Source: Oscillospiraceae bacterium (GTDB taxonomy: Bacteria; Bacillota; Clostridia; Oscillospirales; Ruminococcaceae). From it: DNA of 48,083 nucleotides. A program made the translations under genes and the position numbers. Numbering within the stretch: the stretch's first letter is position 1; each line of letters starts with the position of its first letter. The notes under the pieces were generated by a model. The model searched no databases. It was not told the origin of the DNA and was given only the letters and a program-made list of their open reading frames with translations. Where the stretch lies: assembly GCA_900768245.1 (NCBI GenBank), contig CAAGCE010000163.1, positions 1 to 48,083 on the forward strand, read 5' to 3'. Below are positions 1 through 7,587 of this stretch, in pieces.

Positions 1-3
1 ATT

Positions 4-105
4 ATACTAAACACCATTTAAAATTTGGAAAAAATCAAGCCGATAATCTCGCATATATAGGATTTCGGCGCAGATTTTTTCCTGTATTTTATTGGTGTTT
101 AGTAT
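4..105. mobile_element. MITE-like element, family 1, copy A
   Basis: A roughly 102-bp element with inverted ends: the left end reads ATACTAAACACC and the right end GGTGTTTAGTAT. It encodes nothing. A diverged second copy in the opposite orientation lies at 7321-7424, with a conserved core around ATATATGC and AGATT. The right end runs directly into a remnant of family 2, suggesting insertion into an older family-2 element. The left flank is outside the window, so target-site duplication cannot be judged. Confidence 0.6.
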
Positions 106-150
106 TATAGCCGCCGTACTTTATCCATAGGTTAAATGGTTATTAGTATT
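106..150. mobile_element. MITE-like element, family 2, right-end remnant
   Basis: The sequence from about ATAGCCGCCGTA through TTTATCCATAGG to GGTTATTAGTAT matches the last 40-45 bp of the 161-bp element at 11984-12144 almost exactly. The left part of this copy is missing or displaced by the family-1 element. It abuts the 3' end of cobQ, whose stop codon lies at its edge. Confidence 0.6.
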
Positions 151-1615
151 AAATACCACGTTCAATTATTTTATAGATAAGCTTCATATCTATGTTTTTG
201 CGCACCTCATCTGCAAGTATATCATACTGCATTTCCTTGTATTTTTTGCGGTTTATTTTTTCTCCGCCATATGTCAGCCCCTTTCGTTCATAAAGCGTTT
301 TTACGATACGCTCGGACACTTCCTCGCTGTCGAAAATACCGTGTATATAGCAGCCGTATACATTTTTATTTTGTGCTCCTCCGCAGGAAAGAAGTGCTTT
401 TTCCTCAGAAACGGTTTCACCCATATGTATTTCATAGCCTGAAAAATGTGCTCCCGTAAGGCAGGAAAAAATGCCGCCGATATTATCAAATGTGCCCTCT
501 GTTCTGCATCTTTTTTTCTCTGACAAGAAATCAGTGCGGCTATTGAAAAGTCCCATTCCGTCTATTGTTCCGCCGCCCTCTGCACCTGCACTGTCGATTA
601 TTTTCTGTCCAAGCATCTGGTAGCCGCCGCATATTCCAAACACAGGCATACCTCTTGAAGCACACTTTTTTACAGCTGCTTCAAGTCCGCTTTCACGCAG
701 CCATTTCATATCGGATATTGTACTTTTGGTGCCGGGAATAATTATCATATCAGGCTCGGACAATTCAGATGCCTTTGACACATATCGTACGGACACTCCC
801 TCATACTGTAAAAATGCGTCAAGGTCGGTAAAATTTGAAATTCTTGGCAAACGTATAACAGCTATATCTATAAGACCCTTTGAATGATTTTCAAGCTTTT
901 CTGAAAGGCTGTCCTCGTCCTCTATGTCACAATTGATATACGGAACAACTCCGACAACAGGTTTTCCGCTCCGCTCTTCAAGTATATCAACTCCGCTTTG
1001 AAAAATGCTTTTATCTCCACGGAATTTATTTACAACAAGACCTTTGACAATATCCTGCTCATCCTTTTCAAGCAGCATAAGCGTTCCCAGAAGCTGTGCA
1101 AAAACACCTCCACGGTCAATATCACCTGCAAGCAGAACAGGCGCACCTGCAAGCTTAGCCATTCCCATATTGACTATATCATCACGTTTCAGATTTATCT
1201 CGGCAGGACTTCCCGCTCCCTCGATAACTATAATATCATACTGAGCGGCAAGGGTATCATATGCTTTCATAATGTCGGGGATAAGTTCTTTTTTATGACG
1301 GAAATAGTCTGCCGCTTTCATATTCCCCCTGACTTCACCGTTGACTATGACCTGAGAACCACAGTCTGTCACAGGTTTAAGCAATATCGGATTCATAAGC
1401 ACAGACGGTTCAATACCTGCGGCTTCTGCCTGCATTGCCTGTGCTCTGCCCATTTCAAGTCCGTCCGCTGTGATAAATGAATTAAGTGCCATATTCTGCG
1501 ATTTGAACGGTGCGGCAGAATAGCCGTCCTGCCTGAATATCCTGCATAGGGCAGCTGTAAGAAAGCTTTTTCCCGAGTTTGACATTGTCCCCTGTATCAT
1601 TATTGACTTAGCCAT
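149..1615 (-). CDS. cobQ: Cobyric acid synthase
   Basis: Glutamine-dependent amidotransferase that amidates four side chains of adenosylcobyrinic acid a,c-diamide to give adenosylcobyric acid in the cytoplasm. The 488-residue length is normal for CobQ/CbiP. The N-terminus has the dethiobiotin-synthetase-like ATP site (IQGTMSNSGKS, residues 7-17) and EGAGSPAEINL. The C-terminal class I glutaminase has the nucleophile motif GICGGYQMLG and a later His in YIHGIFDSEE. It is the last gene of the riboswitch-controlled cob operon and its start overlaps the end of cobD by 8 bp. Downstream lies only element-derived sequence. Its presence implies corrin-ring synthesis genes elsewhere in the genome, or uptake of late intermediates. 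Confidence 0.95.
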   Translation of the reverse strand: MAKSIMIQGTMSNSGKSFLTAALCRIFRQDGYSAAPFKSQNMALNSFITADGLEMGRAQAMQAEAAGIEPSVLMNPILLKPVTDCGSQVIVNGEVRGNMKAADYFRHKKELIPDIMKAYDTLAAQYDIIVIEGAGSPAEINLKRDDIVNMGMAKLAGAPVLLAGDIDRGGVFAQLLGTLMLLEKDEQDIVKGLVVNKFRGDKSIFQSGVDILEERSGKPVVGVVPYINCDIEDEDSLSEKLENHSKGLIDIAVIRLPRISNFTDLDAFLQYEGVSVRYVSKASELSEPDMIIIPGTKSTISDMKWLRESGLEAAVKKCASRGMPVFGICGGYQMLGQKIIDSAGAEGGGTIDGMGLFNSRTDFLSEKKRCRTEGTFDNIGGIFSCLTGAHFSGYEIHMGETVSEEKALLSCGGAQNKNVYGCYIHGIFDSEEVSERIVKTLYERKGLTYGGEKINRKKYKEMQYDILADEVRKNIDMKLIYKIIERGI

Positions 1616-2639
1616 TCAGACACCTCCCAAGTGCGGAAATAAGTGCGGTATTTTCTTCGTGACTGCGAACTGCAATGCGGTAAAAGCCAAGTGAAAGTCC
1701 TGCATAATTTTCACAGCTTCGTATAAGAATTTTTTCTTTTAAAAGCAGCTCATCTATGGGCAGATCACTGTAAAACAAAATAAAATTTGCCTCTGAGGGA
1801 TAAACTCTTAACCCTAAGTCAATAAGCTTTTCCGACAGAAATTCACGTTCTTTTTTTATAAGCTTTACCGTTTCTGCCGCATATTCCTTTTCGCTCAATG
1901 CAGCTTCCCCCGCAATTTGTGCCGGTGCAGAAACGCTCCAGAACTGCCCGCATTCACGAACCTTTTCTGCAAGCCTGCTGCCTCCGAAAAGTGCATATCC
2001 AAGCCTCATACCTGCCATTGCATATATTTTGGTAAATGCTTTCAGTACAATAATTTTACTGTTCATAAAATGCTCGGCACCTATGCCGTTCAATGTAAAA
2101 TCAAGAAAACATTCGTCACATAAAAATACTATATTTTCAGTTTCACATTTTCGGCAAAGCTTTTCCAGAAGTGCAGCATTTATTGTTTGCCCCGTTGGAT
2201 TATTTGGGGAGCACAAAATAAGTATATCGACGCTTTCATCAAGCATTTCAATTATCCCGTCATCAAGCACAAAATCCTTTTTCTCGGAAAGGCAATACGT
2301 AAATATCTCACAGCCGTTCTGCTTTAAAGCCTTTGCATATTCGCTGAATGAAGGTACACATATAACGGCTTTTTTCGGTCCAACAGCCTGAACGGAACGA
2401 TATATCAGATCAGCCGCACCATTGCCGCAGACTATATTTTCAGCAGGAAAATTTTCGTGTTCAGACAACTTTTGTACAAGTCTGCGGCAATGCGGGTCAG
2501 GATACTTTTCCCACTCACAGACAGAGCTTTCAAGAGTGCTTTTCACGCTTTGCGGCATACCAAGAGGATTGAGATTTGCTGAAAAATCATATAAAATATC
2601 ACGTTCAAATGTATCTCCGCCATGCTCGGATATGATCAT
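1608..2639 (-). CDS. cobD: Threonine-phosphate decarboxylase-like aminotransferase
   Basis: A PLP-dependent fold-type I enzyme of 343 residues, of the histidinol-phosphate aminotransferase/CobD family. In this operon it most likely makes (R)-1-amino-2-propanol phosphate from threonine phosphate, the aminopropanol arm joined to cobyric acid by CbiB. Visible features are NLNPLGMP near the N-terminus, CSPNNPTGQ, the aspartate of CDECFLDF, and the PLP lysine in LKAFTKIYAMAGMRLGYA. It overlaps cbiB (4 bp) and cobQ (8 bp), so the three are translationally coupled. Sequence alone does not separate CobD from HisC; assignment rests on the cob operon context. Confidence 0.88.
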   Translation of the reverse strand: MIISEHGGDTFERDILYDFSANLNPLGMPQSVKSTLESSVCEWEKYPDPHCRRLVQKLSEHENFPAENIVCGNGAADLIYRSVQAVGPKKAVICVPSFSEYAKALKQNGCEIFTYCLSEKKDFVLDDGIIEMLDESVDILILCSPNNPTGQTINAALLEKLCRKCETENIVFLCDECFLDFTLNGIGAEHFMNSKIIVLKAFTKIYAMAGMRLGYALFGGSRLAEKVRECGQFWSVSAPAQIAGEAALSEKEYAAETVKLIKKEREFLSEKLIDLGLRVYPSEANFILFYSDLPIDELLLKEKILIRSCENYAGLSLGFYRIAVRSHEENTALISALGRCLNG

Positions 2640-3601
2640 AACAAACCTCCGAAAACAAATGCTCTGAATGTCAGTGACAAAACAAGCACAACTACTGAAG
2701 TACAGTACATAAGTCTGTTTGCACGTCGAATATCCTCATTTTCGGGAGAACGTATATCATCTCCGATAAACTCCTTTTTATGCAGCTCTCCAAAATAATA
2801 AGCATCACCTGCAAGCCTTATATCAAGTGCGCCTGCACATACGGATTCTGTCTGTGCTGAATTCGGGCTTGCGTGTTTACGTCGGTCACGCTTCCATATA
2901 TAAAATGCATTCCTGCCGTCAAATCTCATTATGTATGCTGAAAATATCATTGCGAAAGCAGTAAGTCTTGACGGTATAAAATTGAGCAGGTCATCAAACC
3001 TTGCGGCAAACCGTCCTATTTCAGCATATTTTTCATTTTTGTAGCCTATCATAGAATCCATTGTATTTGCTGCTTTGTAAAAAAAACCGAGTACCGCTCC
3101 GCCGAGGGCAATATACATAATAGGTGCAGTTACGCCGTCCGAGGTATTTTCAGCGACCGTTTCAACAGCTGCTTTGATTATGCCTGTTTCGTCAAGCACA
3201 TCTGTATCACGTCCGACTATCATTGATACAGCTTTTCTTGCCTTTTCCACATCATTTTCTTTTATTGCATAATAGACCTTCATACTTTCCTTTTGCAGAC
3301 ATCTTGCCGCAACAAGCTGCCAGCACATAACGCTTTCAACCGCAACACCCAGAACCACATTTACTTTATAGCATACTATCAGTATCGCCAGAGGAACCGC
3401 TGTCGAAATCACAAGAACAATTACCGAAAGGAAAATGCCGCCCTTATGCAAATTATTAAATCTGCTGCGCACAAATTTTTCAAGCCTTGATATAAGCAAA
3501 CCAATAAATCTTATGGGGTGCGGCAGGCTGTATGGGTCGCCGAGAATTAGGTCAATTATAAACCCGATCATCATCGGTAAAATTAAAATCAGACTTTTCA
3601 T
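2636..3601 (-). CDS. cbiB: Adenosylcobinamide-phosphate synthase
   Basis: Integral membrane enzyme that attaches aminopropanol (phosphate) to adenosylcobyric acid. The 321 residues match CbiB length. Typical family sequence includes IDLILGDPYSLPHPIRFIG at the N-terminus, AVETVAENTSDGVTAPIMY in the middle, and MDSMIGYKNEKYAEIGRFAAR followed by the SPNSAQTESVCAGALDIRL region. Several hydrophobic segments are visible (about residues 5-20, 55-90, 285-320). Its start overlaps the end of cobC by 4 bp and its end overlaps the start of cobD. Confidence 0.93.
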   Translation of the reverse strand: MKSLILILPMMIGFIIDLILGDPYSLPHPIRFIGLLISRLEKFVRSRFNNLHKGGIFLSVIVLVISTAVPLAILIVCYKVNVVLGVAVESVMCWQLVAARCLQKESMKVYYAIKENDVEKARKAVSMIVGRDTDVLDETGIIKAAVETVAENTSDGVTAPIMYIALGGAVLGFFYKAANTMDSMIGYKNEKYAEIGRFAARFDDLLNFIPSRLTAFAMIFSAYIMRFDGRNAFYIWKRDRRKHASPNSAQTESVCAGALDIRLAGDAYYFGELHKKEFIGDDIRSPENEDIRRANRLMYCTSVVVLVLSLTFRAFVFGGLL

Positions 3602-4158
3602 ATTTTCTCCAGAACAGTAATTTTTGTACCGTCAAATTCTGTTATAAAACCATTTGCATTGCCTACCTGAAAGTCATAATATCCGCCCTTTGGATATGCA
3701 TATTTTTCAAGTACGGACATTATTGTGCCGCCGTGAACTGCAAATGCAAGTATATCAACATCTATATAGTCAGATACAGCTTTTTCAAATTCGTCAATAC
3801 ATCTTTTTTTGAACCCGGCAGGGCTTTCGCCGTTCGGAAAAGCTGCTGTTCCGCCGCTGTCTATCCAATTCTGATAATCAGTATTGCCCGACAGCTCAAT
3901 ATAATTTTTCCCTTCAAAATCGCCGAAATCACATTCTCTGAGGCCATCATATGCTGTAACTTGTTTATTTGGATAAATGATTTTTGCCGTTTCAATACAC
4001 CGTTTCATCGGACTTGAAATAACAATATCACAATCAGGATATTGTTTGCTGCGCAATTCGGAAACACCCTCATCACAAAGCGGCTCATCAGTTCTGCCGA
4101 TATATCTTTTTTCAAGATTTCCCGCAGTTTTGCCATGACGGATAAATATTATCTTCAT
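3598..4158 (-). CDS. cobC: Histidine phosphatase, probable alpha-ribazole phosphatase
   Basis: A 186-residue protein of the histidine phosphatase (phosphoglycerate mutase-like) superfamily. The catalytic motif FIRHGKTAGN is at residues 5-14, followed by RTDEPLCDEG, SSPMKRCIETA and the second histidine in AFAVHGGTIMS. In a cob operon the likely reaction is dephosphorylation of alpha-ribazole phosphate, or of adenosylcobalamin phosphate, in nucleotide-loop assembly. It lies 4 bp after the short CobU-like gene and overlaps cbiB. The substrate is inferred from context only. Confidence 0.85.
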   Translation of the reverse strand: MKIIFIRHGKTAGNLEKRYIGRTDEPLCDEGVSELRSKQYPDCDIVISSPMKRCIETAKIIYPNKQVTAYDGLRECDFGDFEGKNYIELSGNTDYQNWIDSGGTAAFPNGESPAGFKKRCIDEFEKAVSDYIDVDILAFAVHGGTIMSVLEKYAYPKGGYYDFQVGNANGFITEFDGTKITVLEKI

Positions 4159-4162
4159 ATGA

Positions 4163-4546
4163 CTACCCCTTAATTTTTACAGCTATTCCGCAGACAAGCC
4201 GTACTGCTTCATCTGAATTTGCAGCAATGATACAGCCTGCTATTCCAGTTTTTTCACGCCATATGCGGTCACCTTTTTCAAGCGGGATTATACCGCTGCC
4301 GATCTCATTTATGATTACAACTGCATTGGGATTTTCTTTGCAAAGCTGTTTTGTAAACACTTCAGGTTCGGAATTTTCAGCAAGCAGACGCTTGACAATA
4401 AGCTGATAATCCCTAATGCATTTTGCAGTAAAAAGCTTATCAAGCTCACAGCTTTCGCCGTTCAGAATATCATCATCGGAAAAACCGAAACGTGTTTTTA
4501 CATATTCAGTCTTACCCTGAAATGCTCCGCCTGTTATCATTATCAT
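4163..4546 (-). CDS. Short CobU-like P-loop protein
   Basis: A 127-residue protein resembling an abbreviated adenosylcobinamide kinase/guanylyltransferase. It has an N-terminal P-loop (TGGAFQGKTEYV, residues 5-16) and a C-terminal block NEIGSGIIPLEKGDRIWRE, which resembles the NEVG(x)GIVP region of CobU. The middle of the family is missing, including the RHRxxR guanylyltransferase segment that the full-length CobU at 5310-5837 retains. It overlaps cobS by 4 bp and lies 4 bp before cobC, so it is part of the operon. It may be a dedicated kinase or a degenerate paralogue. Confidence 0.7.
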   Translation of the reverse strand: MIMITGGAFQGKTEYVKTRFGFSDDDILNGESCELDKLFTAKCIRDYQLIVKRLLAENSEPEVFTKQLCKENPNAVVIINEIGSGIIPLEKGDRIWREKTGIAGCIIAANSDEAVRLVCGIAVKIKG

Positions 4547-5322
4547 AAAGCTGCCACTCCTATAATTTTCTCGCCCACAACTGCAAATATTAGCATACCC
4601 AATTCACATATCTGCAAAAACCAGCCCTCAGTATCCCCCGTTATTCCGCCGAAATTTTTATATGACCAATTTCGGTAATATGCAAAGATCAAAACTGCTG
4701 CAAGCAAAGCAAATCCACCTGAAATAATATTTATAAAAAGCATTGCGGCAGCTGAAACTGCGGCGATCATTATCAATACTGCCACAGTAATTTTTTTATG
4801 CGCAGGTTTTGCAAAGCTTTGAAGTGCACCGTCCTTTTTGGCACATTTGAATGTAACTGCGGCAAGTCCGCTAAGCGACCTTGAAAGAATATATCCTATC
4901 GCAGCTGCAGCAGCAGTTTTAAAGCTTTGCATCTCAGCAAACATTGCTGTCTGCAAAAGCAGATACAGGCATAATTTAATTACCGCAAATGAACCTATAT
5001 GAGAATCACTCATAATTTCAAGCTTACGCTCTTTGTCTGCGCAAGAAGCCATTGCATCGGAAACATCACAAAATCCGTCCATATGTATGCCGCCTGTAAC
5101 AAGGAGCGGTATAAGCACCGATACAACACCATCTGCCAAAGAGCCTATACTCCAAATCCCACAGATATATTTCCACAAAAGAAAAACTGCTCCTATAACC
5201 GTACCGATCAATGGGAAAAAGCATAATGCATAACGTCTGTTTTCTTCTTTCCATTCAACCTGCGGCATTGGTATCCTTGAATACATCAGAAATGCACTTG
5301 CAAATGATCTTAAAATATGCAT
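4543..5322 (-). CDS. cobS: Adenosylcobinamide-GDP ribazoletransferase (cobalamin synthase)
   Basis: Membrane enzyme joining adenosylcobinamide-GDP to alpha-ribazole(-5'-phosphate), the last assembly step. The start at 5322 (MHILRSFASAF) was chosen over an upstream in-frame codon because AGGAGAA lies 6 bases before it. The protein begins with the family signature FLMYSRIPMP and contains GGIHMDGFCDVSDAM with the acidic metal-binding cluster, DSHIGSFAV, and GGITGDTEGWFLQ near the C-terminus. Multiple transmembrane stretches are present. The start overlaps the end of cobU by 13 bp. Confidence 0.93.
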   Translation of the reverse strand: MHILRSFASAFLMYSRIPMPQVEWKEENRRYALCFFPLIGTVIGAVFLLWKYICGIWSIGSLADGVVSVLIPLLVTGGIHMDGFCDVSDAMASCADKERKLEIMSDSHIGSFAVIKLCLYLLLQTAMFAEMQSFKTAAAAAIGYILSRSLSGLAAVTFKCAKKDGALQSFAKPAHKKITVAVLIMIAAVSAAAMLFINIISGGFALLAAVLIFAYYRNWSYKNFGGITGDTEGWFLQICELGMLIFAVVGEKIIGVAAL

Positions 5323-5837
5323 TGCTGTTCTCCTTTCATAAACACAGGAATACCGTAAACGCACTCAACAACAACATCTGCAAGCTCTGCGGCATATCGG
5401 TTTATTTTTCCCATAGCTTCAATATATTTTTCAGTGCCTTTTTCATAGGTGATACCGTCACTTCCGACCTCATTTGTAACTATAACAAACAGTTCGGTCT
5501 GATTTTTCAGTTTGCGGAATGCATCAACTATCTTATCTGTCGGGTCTGCGATATTATCATCTCTGAACATTTCATTTGCACACAGATTAGCTGTACATTC
5601 AAGCAAGACACCGCTGTTTTCAGGTATGGTTATCTCACCAATATCAGTATATTTTTCTATTGTTTCAAAATTTTTGCCGCTGCGTATCTTTCTATGTCGC
5701 TCAATTGCGGCAAAGGCTTCATCGCCATACGGCTGCATTGTTGCAGCATAAAATTTTCTGCCGTCAAAGCTTTCAAACAGCTTTTCGGCAAAATGAGATT
5801 TCCCGCATTTTGAACCGCCTGTAACAAGCACAGTCAT
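5310..5837 (-). CDS. cobU: Adenosylcobinamide kinase / guanylyltransferase
   Basis: A 175-residue bifunctional enzyme that phosphorylates adenosylcobinamide and transfers GMP to it. The P-loop TGGSKCGKSHFAE is at residues 6-18. The block IERHRKIRSGKNFETIEKY carries the guanylylation-site region, and VTNEVGSDG is a substrate-binding loop. It is 4 bp overlapped with cobT and 13 bp with cobS. This is the complete CobU of the operon; the gene at 4163-4546 is a shorter relative. Confidence 0.94.
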   Translation of the reverse strand: MTVLVTGGSKCGKSHFAEKLFESFDGRKFYAATMQPYGDEAFAAIERHRKIRSGKNFETIEKYTDIGEITIPENSGVLLECTANLCANEMFRDDNIADPTDKIVDAFRKLKNQTELFVIVTNEVGSDGITYEKGTEKYIEAMGKINRYAAELADVVVECVYGIPVFMKGEQQCIF

Positions 5838-6883
5838 TTTAATTCAACATACCTTTCTATACCAATATCATCAAAGCGATGAGCATTATTATATATTGCC
5901 AAAGCCCCGTCAAGAAGCGGCAGAAGCATTATTCCGCCTGTACCCTCTCCAAGACGCATTTCGGCATTTATAAGGGGTTTTAAGCCTATTTTTTGCAATA
6001 TGAGCCGACCTGACGGTTCGCCTGAAATATGACTTGCAAGCATATATCCCTTTGCCAAAGGATTTATCTTAAAGGCAATAAGTGCCGCAACAGCCGAAAT
6101 GACACCGTCAATAATTATTGGGATATGATAATATGCGCCGCCGAGAAAAAGTCCTGTCATTCCTGCAATATCATAACCGCCAAGCTTTGCAAGAAGCTCA
6201 ACAGGTTTATTTTTATCAGGACTGTTCACGGAAATTGCACGTTCTATAACCGATATTTTACGTTCAAGACCCTTGCTGTCAAGTCCTGCTCCTCTTCCTG
6301 TCACTTCCTTTGGTGAAAGCTCCAACAGTACAGATGCCAGTGCGGCAGAGGTCGTGGTATTTCCTATTCCCATTTCACCTGTTACGATAATATCCGCACC
6401 GTTGTTTTTCAAATCACGAACGATGTCCATTCCAACAGCAATTGCCATTTCTGCCTGCTCTGCTGTCATTGCAGGGCCTATCGCAATATTTTCCGTGCCG
6501 TTTGCAATTTTTCTGTTTAGCAGCTTGGAGCGATCAACATCACGTTCAATTCCTACATCGACGGCAGTTACCTTAGCATTATAAATATCAGCAAGAGCAT
6601 TTATGTTTGATGTACCGTTTGCGATTGCTTCTGCGCATACTGCTGTCACAGAACTGTCCGACTGGCTCACGCCCTCGCATACAACTCCGTTATCCCCGCA
6701 CATTACCACAACATGACGGTTATTTATTTTTACATTGGAAGTACCCTGCACAGCTGCTATCTTTTCAACAGCTTCTTCAAGCAGTCCAAGACTTCCAAGC
6801 GGCTTTGCAACGCTGTTCCATTTCCTTTTTGCATTATCAGCCGCACACATATCTATTGGCATAATATTATTTATTCTATTCAT
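5834..6883 (-). CDS. cobT: Nicotinate-nucleotide--dimethylbenzimidazole phosphoribosyltransferase
   Basis: Activates the lower ligand base by forming alpha-ribazole 5'-phosphate from NaMN. The start at 6883 (MNRINNIMPID) was chosen because GGAGG lies 5 bases upstream; about 349 residues. Family features are KPLGSLGLLEE, MCGDNGVVCEGVSQS, GEMGIGNTTTSAALA, TGRGAGLDSKG, and the C-terminal RLGEGTGGIMLLPLLDGAL containing the expected catalytic glutamate. It is the first gene of the operon, about 200 bases downstream of the riboswitch aptamer, with the regulatory terminator in between. Confidence 0.95.
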   Translation of the reverse strand: MNRINNIMPIDMCAADNAKRKWNSVAKPLGSLGLLEEAVEKIAAVQGTSNVKINNRHVVVMCGDNGVVCEGVSQSDSSVTAVCAEAIANGTSNINALADIYNAKVTAVDVGIERDVDRSKLLNRKIANGTENIAIGPAMTAEQAEMAIAVGMDIVRDLKNNGADIIVTGEMGIGNTTTSAALASVLLELSPKEVTGRGAGLDSKGLERKISVIERAISVNSPDKNKPVELLAKLGGYDIAGMTGLFLGGAYYHIPIIIDGVISAVAALIAFKINPLAKGYMLASHISGEPSGRLILQKIGLKPLINAEMRLGEGTGGIMLLPLLDGALAIYNNAHRFDDIGIERYVELK

Positions 6884-6912
6884 TTTTCCTCCGTATGCAA
6901 TACGCAAATCGC

Positions 6913-6952
6913 AAAATAAAAAACATTACCCGATAGTCAAACCAGATAATGT
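6913..6952 (-). terminator. Intrinsic terminator, expression platform of the cobalamin riboswitch
   Basis: On the minus strand, arms ACATTATCTG and CGGGTAATGT form a 10-bp stem including two G-U pairs, followed by TTTTTTATTTT. It lies between the aptamer and cobT, so termination when cobalamin is bound is the simplest model. Confidence 0.75.
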
Positions 6953-7087
6953 TCAAAGTCATATATGTATCAGATATTCTATGCCGCACTTTATTTTTAC
7001 ACATATCGTTGAAACAGTTTTCTGCACGGCATATAATATCATCGCTTACGTTCCGGAGCTCCGCAGACTATAAACAACACCTGAATA

Positions 7088-7316
7088 ACAGGAAAAATAC
7101 AGGCAAGTATTCCGACTTATTGCCCGTCAGTAAAACTGACTTATACTGATCATAAAATAAAAATCGAGCATGATCATGCTGCTGTTGATCAGTATTACAT
7201 ATGCCTTCCCGAAAATTTTCAGTGGCTGACTTTACATCATATATGCTTTAAGACAAAACACGGCAACGGCCTTGCTCAGGATTCACACCTGATTCCTTGT
7301 TAGGCTTGACAGCTTG
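7088..7316 (-). ncRNA. Cobalamin (adenosylcobalamin-type) riboswitch
   Basis: Reading the minus strand, the conserved 5' core GGAATCAGGTGTGAATCCTG is followed by AGCAAGGCCGTTGCCGTG, matching the family GGAAxxxGGTGxGAATCC ... GCxxCxG core. Next come AGTCAGCCACTG and GGGAAGGC. The B12 box appears at 7102-7118 as AAGTCGGAATACTTGCC. It precedes the cobT-to-cobQ operon with a transcription terminator at 6913-6952. A long stem between 7140 and 7195 (TGATCAGTAT ... ATACTGATCA arms) is a variable arm. Boundaries are approximate. Confidence 0.92.
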
Positions 7317-7320
7317 TTAT

Positions 7321-7424
7321 AATACTAAACACCAATAAAAATATAGACCAAAAGTCATCGCATTATCCATATATGCAAGATTCTGCTCTATTTTTTGTGT
7401 AGTTTTTAATTGGTGTTAAGTATA
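7321..7424. mobile_element. MITE-like element, family 1, copy B
   Basis: A roughly 104-bp element with inverted ends: ATACTAAACACCAATAAAA on the left and AATTGGTGTTAAGTAT on the right. Its interior aligns with the reverse complement of copy A (4-105), sharing the core ATATATGC-AGATT. It has no coding capacity. It ends only a few bases upstream of the riboswitch 5' core on the transcribed strand, where a promoter is expected. Confidence 0.6.
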
Positions 7425-7532
7425 AGACTGCTTTCGCACCTGCATTCCGATAAAAATAATATGTTTTTATTTTAGCATTTCATATTGTTATTGTCAAGGA
7501 TATAAAAATTCAGCATATCGGCAAAGCTGCAA

Positions 7533-7571
7533 AAAGCACCAAAACAGACATTATGTCCGCTTTGGTGCTTT
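7533..7571 (-). terminator. Intrinsic terminator after the FtsX-type permease gene
   Basis: Arms AAAGCACCAAA and TTTGGTGCTTT form an 11-bp perfect stem; on the minus strand the stem is followed by a T run. It lies 17 bp past the stop codon of the permease gene. Confidence 0.85.
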
Positions 7572-7587
7572 GTCAATGTTATCTCAT

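Noticed and set aside
998..1480. Long open frame on the plus strand opposite cobQ
   Set aside because: It is the complement of a well-supported CobQ coding sequence and its translation has no family-like features.
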